A DNA stretch of 64,000 nucleotides. Source: Legionella steigerwaltii (GTDB lineage: Bacteria > Pseudomonadota > Gammaproteobacteria > Legionellales > Legionellaceae). The notes under the pieces were generated by a model, which ran no database searches, was not told the DNA's origin, and saw nothing but the letters and a program-made list of their open reading frames with translations. The DNA lies in NCBI RefSeq assembly GCF_001468065.1, contig NZ_LNYZ01000005.1, forward strand, positions 1 to 64,000. Reading direction: 5' to 3'. Each line of letters starts with the position of its first letter. Within the stretch, counting starts at the first letter, position 1. A program made the position numbers and the translations under genes. Shown in pieces: positions 61,808 to 64,000 of the stretch.

Positions 61808-64000
61808 ATGATTTCTAAATTTTTTATTGAGCGGCCTATTTTGGCAAACGTTATTGCGCTACTCATAGTGCTGCTGGGATTGGTAGCAATTATTGCGCTG
61901 CCTGTATCTCAATATCCTGCTATTGTTCCCCCCACCATTCAGGTGACAACCACCTATCCTGGTGCAGATGCGAAAACACTAATCAAAACCGTCGCTTTGC
62001 CCATCGAGCAGCAAGTGAATGGGGTGGAAAACATGCTATATATGCAATCTACCAGCACGGACAGTGGGGCTTACACGCTTATTGTTACCTTTTCTATTGG
62101 TACGGATCTGAATTTTGCGCAAGTGCTGGTACAAAACCGGGTACAAGCAGCCATGGCGCAGTTACCTCAGTCAGTGCAAAAGCAAGGTGTGGTGGTCCAG
62201 CAGAAATCTACCGCGATTTTGCAATTTATTACACTAACGTCCAAAAATGGTGAATTCGATGGATTATTCCTTGATAACTATGCTGCAATTAATATGCAAG
62301 ATGAGTTGGCGCGTTTGCCTGGCGTAGGGAATGTGCTTATTTTTGGAACAGGTACTTATGCAATGCGTGTCTGGTTGGACCCCAAAAAAATGTTGGCTTA
62401 CTCACTTAATCCAAGTGATGTTCTGCAAGCCATTAGCCATCAAAACCAAGAGGTTTCTTCTGGGCAAATTGCAGCACCACCTGCAGTAGGAAAACAGCCT
62501 TATCAATTTACGGTGAATGTGCCGGGGCAACTTGCTGATGTCAGTGAGTTTGAAAACATCATTGTGAAAACAGTAGCCCAAAAACCAAATCAAAATGCGA
62601 ATGCAAGTACTAGTGCGCAAATTGTACGCATCCGTGATGTTGGGCGTGTTGAATTAGGTTCGAATAGCTATGCCCAGCTTGCAAAACTGAATAACAAGCC
62701 GACTGCGGCAATCGGCATTTATCAACTTCCAGGTGCCAACGCACTGCAAGTAGCAGATGAAGTGCGTAAAGCCGTGGCAAAAATGGCAAAAAAATTCCCT
62801 CCAGGGATGGAGTATACGATTCCATTTGATACCACGATTTTCGTAAAAGCTTCCGTTGACGAGGTGTATAAAACTCTGTTTGAAGCAGGTATTTTGGTGT
62901 TAATTGTGATTTTGCTGTTCTTACAAAACGCGCGTGCTACCTTAGTACCCACCACCACTGTACCGGTGACCATCATTGGTGCATTCTTTGCTATGTTTGC
63001 ACTCCATTATTCCATCAACTTATTAACCTTATTTGCACTTGTTTTAGCAATCGGAATCGTGGTGGATGACGCGATTGTAATTGTTGAAGGGGTAACCCAG
63101 CATATTGAGCGTGGTACCACGCCCAAGCAATCAGCAATTAATGCGATGGCCGAATTAATAGGGCCTATTATTGGAATTACGCTGGTATTAATGGCGGTAT
63201 TTGTTCCTGCAGGGTTTATGCCAGGATTAACTGGAGCGATGTATGCCCAGTTTGCATTGGTTATTGCAGCTACTGCGTTTATCAGTGCGATTAACGCCAT
63301 GACCTTGAAACCCACCCAGTGTGCTATGTGGCTTAGACCAATTGATACGAAGAAAGAGAAAAACTTCATTTTTCGTTTGTTTGATAAGTATTATTACCCT
63401 ATAGAAAATAACTACATTAGCTTCATAGACCGGCTTGTTCATAGAAATAAAACAGTATGTCTCATTGGTATTTTACTCGTAGTCTTGGCGATTATTGGTC
63501 TTAGTCGTATTCCTACGGGGTTTATTCCAATTGAAGACCAGGGCTATGCGATGTTGAACGTCCAATTACCCGATGGGTCCAGTTTAGGGCGAACCGAAGC
63601 ACTGTTACATGATTTAAGCGACCAGGTCGCGAAAATTGGCGGCATAGAGAATGTCATTACCATTGATGGGATCTCCCTTTTGGATAATAGTGCGCCCCTT
63701 GCCAATGGGGGTGTCCTTTATGTGATGTTTAAAGATTGGAGTGTACGAGGTAAAGGCGAGGATTTGCTTTCCTTGTACAATAAGCTGAATGAGATTGCTG
63801 GAAAAACCTTGGGTGCGAAAGTCTTGGTGATGATCCCGCCGCCGATTCAAGGCCTAGGTACTTCAGGCGGTTTCCAAATGCAACTTGAACTGCAAGATGG
63901 ATCATTTGATTATCGCAAACTACAAAGCGCGACGGACCAGTTGATTTACTATGCAAGCCAGCAACCTGAATTGCAACGATTGATGTCTTCATTTCGTGCA
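61808..64000 (+). CDS. RND efflux transporter, HAE1 family (3' end beyond the window)
   Basis: Inner membrane proton-driven pump, cut by the window end after 731 codons with no stop. It starts MISKFFIERPILANVIALL, typical of AcrB-like proteins, with porter-domain features (VSQYPAIVPPTIQVTTTYPGA, PIEQQVNGVENMLYMQS) and the proton-relay aspartates in GIVVDDAIVIVEG of helix 4. Family length is about 1040 residues, so roughly 300 are missing. The adaptor and outer membrane factor precede it, so all three parts of the complex are encoded together. Substrates cannot be told from sequence. Confidence 0.95.
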   Translation, partial: MISKFFIERPILANVIALLIVLLGLVAIIALPVSQYPAIVPPTIQVTTTYPGADAKTLIKTVALPIEQQVNGVENMLYMQSTSTDSGAYTLIVTFSIGTDLNFAQVLVQNRVQAAMAQLPQSVQKQGVVVQQKSTAILQFITLTSKNGEFDGLFLDNYAAINMQDELARLPGVGNVLIFGTGTYAMRVWLDPKKMLAYSLNPSDVLQAISHQNQEVSSGQIAAPPAVGKQPYQFTVNVPGQLADVSEFENIIVKTVAQKPNQNANASTSAQIVRIRDVGRVELGSNSYAQLAKLNNKPTAAIGIYQLPGANALQVADEVRKAVAKMAKKFPPGMEYTIPFDTTIFVKASVDEVYKTLFEAGILVLIVILLFLQNARATLVPTTTVPVTIIGAFFAMFALHYSINLLTLFALVLAIGIVVDDAIVIVEGVTQHIERGTTPKQSAINAMAELIGPIIGITLVLMAVFVPAGFMPGLTGAMYAQFALVIAATAFISAINAMTLKPTQCAMWLRPIDTKKEKNFIFRLFDKYYYPIENNYISFIDRLVHRNKTVCLIGILLVVLAIIGLSRIPTGFIPIEDQGYAMLNVQLPDGSSLGRTEALLHDLSDQVAKIGGIENVITIDGISLLDNSAPLANGGVLYVMFKDWSVRGKGEDLLSLYNKLNEIAGKTLGAKVLVMIPPPIQGLGTSGGFQMQLELQDGSFDYRKLQSATDQLIYYASQQPELQRLMSSFRA

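Overview
The window is the replication-origin neighbourhood of a Legionella-type gammaproteobacterium. This rests on the gene order (dnaA-dnaN-recF-gyrB, rpmH-rnpA-yidD-yidC-mnmE, lpoA-yraN-diaA-dolP, the whole atp operon, hfq/hflX), low G+C coding with many AT-rich gaps, several large proteins that look like Dot/Icm effectors, and a CsrA-sequestering small RNA of the RsmY/RsmZ kind preceded by a LetA-like box. All species-level comparisons are from memory; no database search was run.

Layout. 1-9 kb: a fragmentary ORF, thymidine kinase, a TlpA-like thioredoxin protein, hflX, a 1565-residue repeat protein lying between hflX and hfq, then hfq. 9-14.2 kb: an acidic-tailed effector candidate (possible RavA) and a compact aguB-speA-aguA operon that turns arginine into putrescine. 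14.2-14.4 kb: the Rsm-type RNA. 14.6-16 kb: a secreted sedolisin-type protease. 16.2-22.6 kb: gyrB, recF, dnaN and dnaA, all leftward, with two perfect parS sites (one inside recF) and DnaA boxes upstream of dnaA. 22.9-29.5 kb: an accessory block (membrane protein, DUF218-like protein, polysaccharide-deacetylase-like protein, alpha/beta hydrolase, double carbonic anhydrase) that separates dnaA from rpmH. 30-33.7 kb: rpmH, rnpA, yidD, yidC and mnmE, rightward. 33.9-36.2 kb: two unknown genes, effector candidates. 36.3-41.4 kb: rsmI facing an envelope cluster lpoA-yraN-diaA-dolP plus a second BON lipoprotein. 41.5-42.3 kb: a His-rich small protein and gloA. 42.4-49.3 kb: atpIBEFHAGDC. 49.6-53 kb: a SPOR/beta-barrel protein and a secreted protein perhaps of glucanase type. 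53.3-55.6 kb: a frameshifted effector-like gene and a GAF-GGDEF protein. 56-58.2 kb: parC. 58.5-64 kb: an RND tripartite efflux operon (outer membrane factor, adaptor, and pump cut by the window end).

Genes left of about 22.9 kb read mostly leftward and those right of about 30 kb mostly rightward, as expected if replication starts between dnaA and rpmH. Repeats are prominent. A palindromic family beginning TAGCCTGGGTG and ending CACCCAGGCTA occurs in nearly every region, sometimes inside a larger element with imperfect terminal inverted repeats. Other palindromes sit upstream of hfq, at the lpoA start and between dnaA and dnaN. A tandem array framed by inverted repeats lies in the efflux operon.

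The most notable observations are the Rsm-type RNA, the 1565-residue protein with a repeated module and a heptad array, the parS pair, the accessory block splitting dnaA from rpmH, an effector-like gene broken at a run of seven A, and a repeat element that supplies the start region of lpoA.
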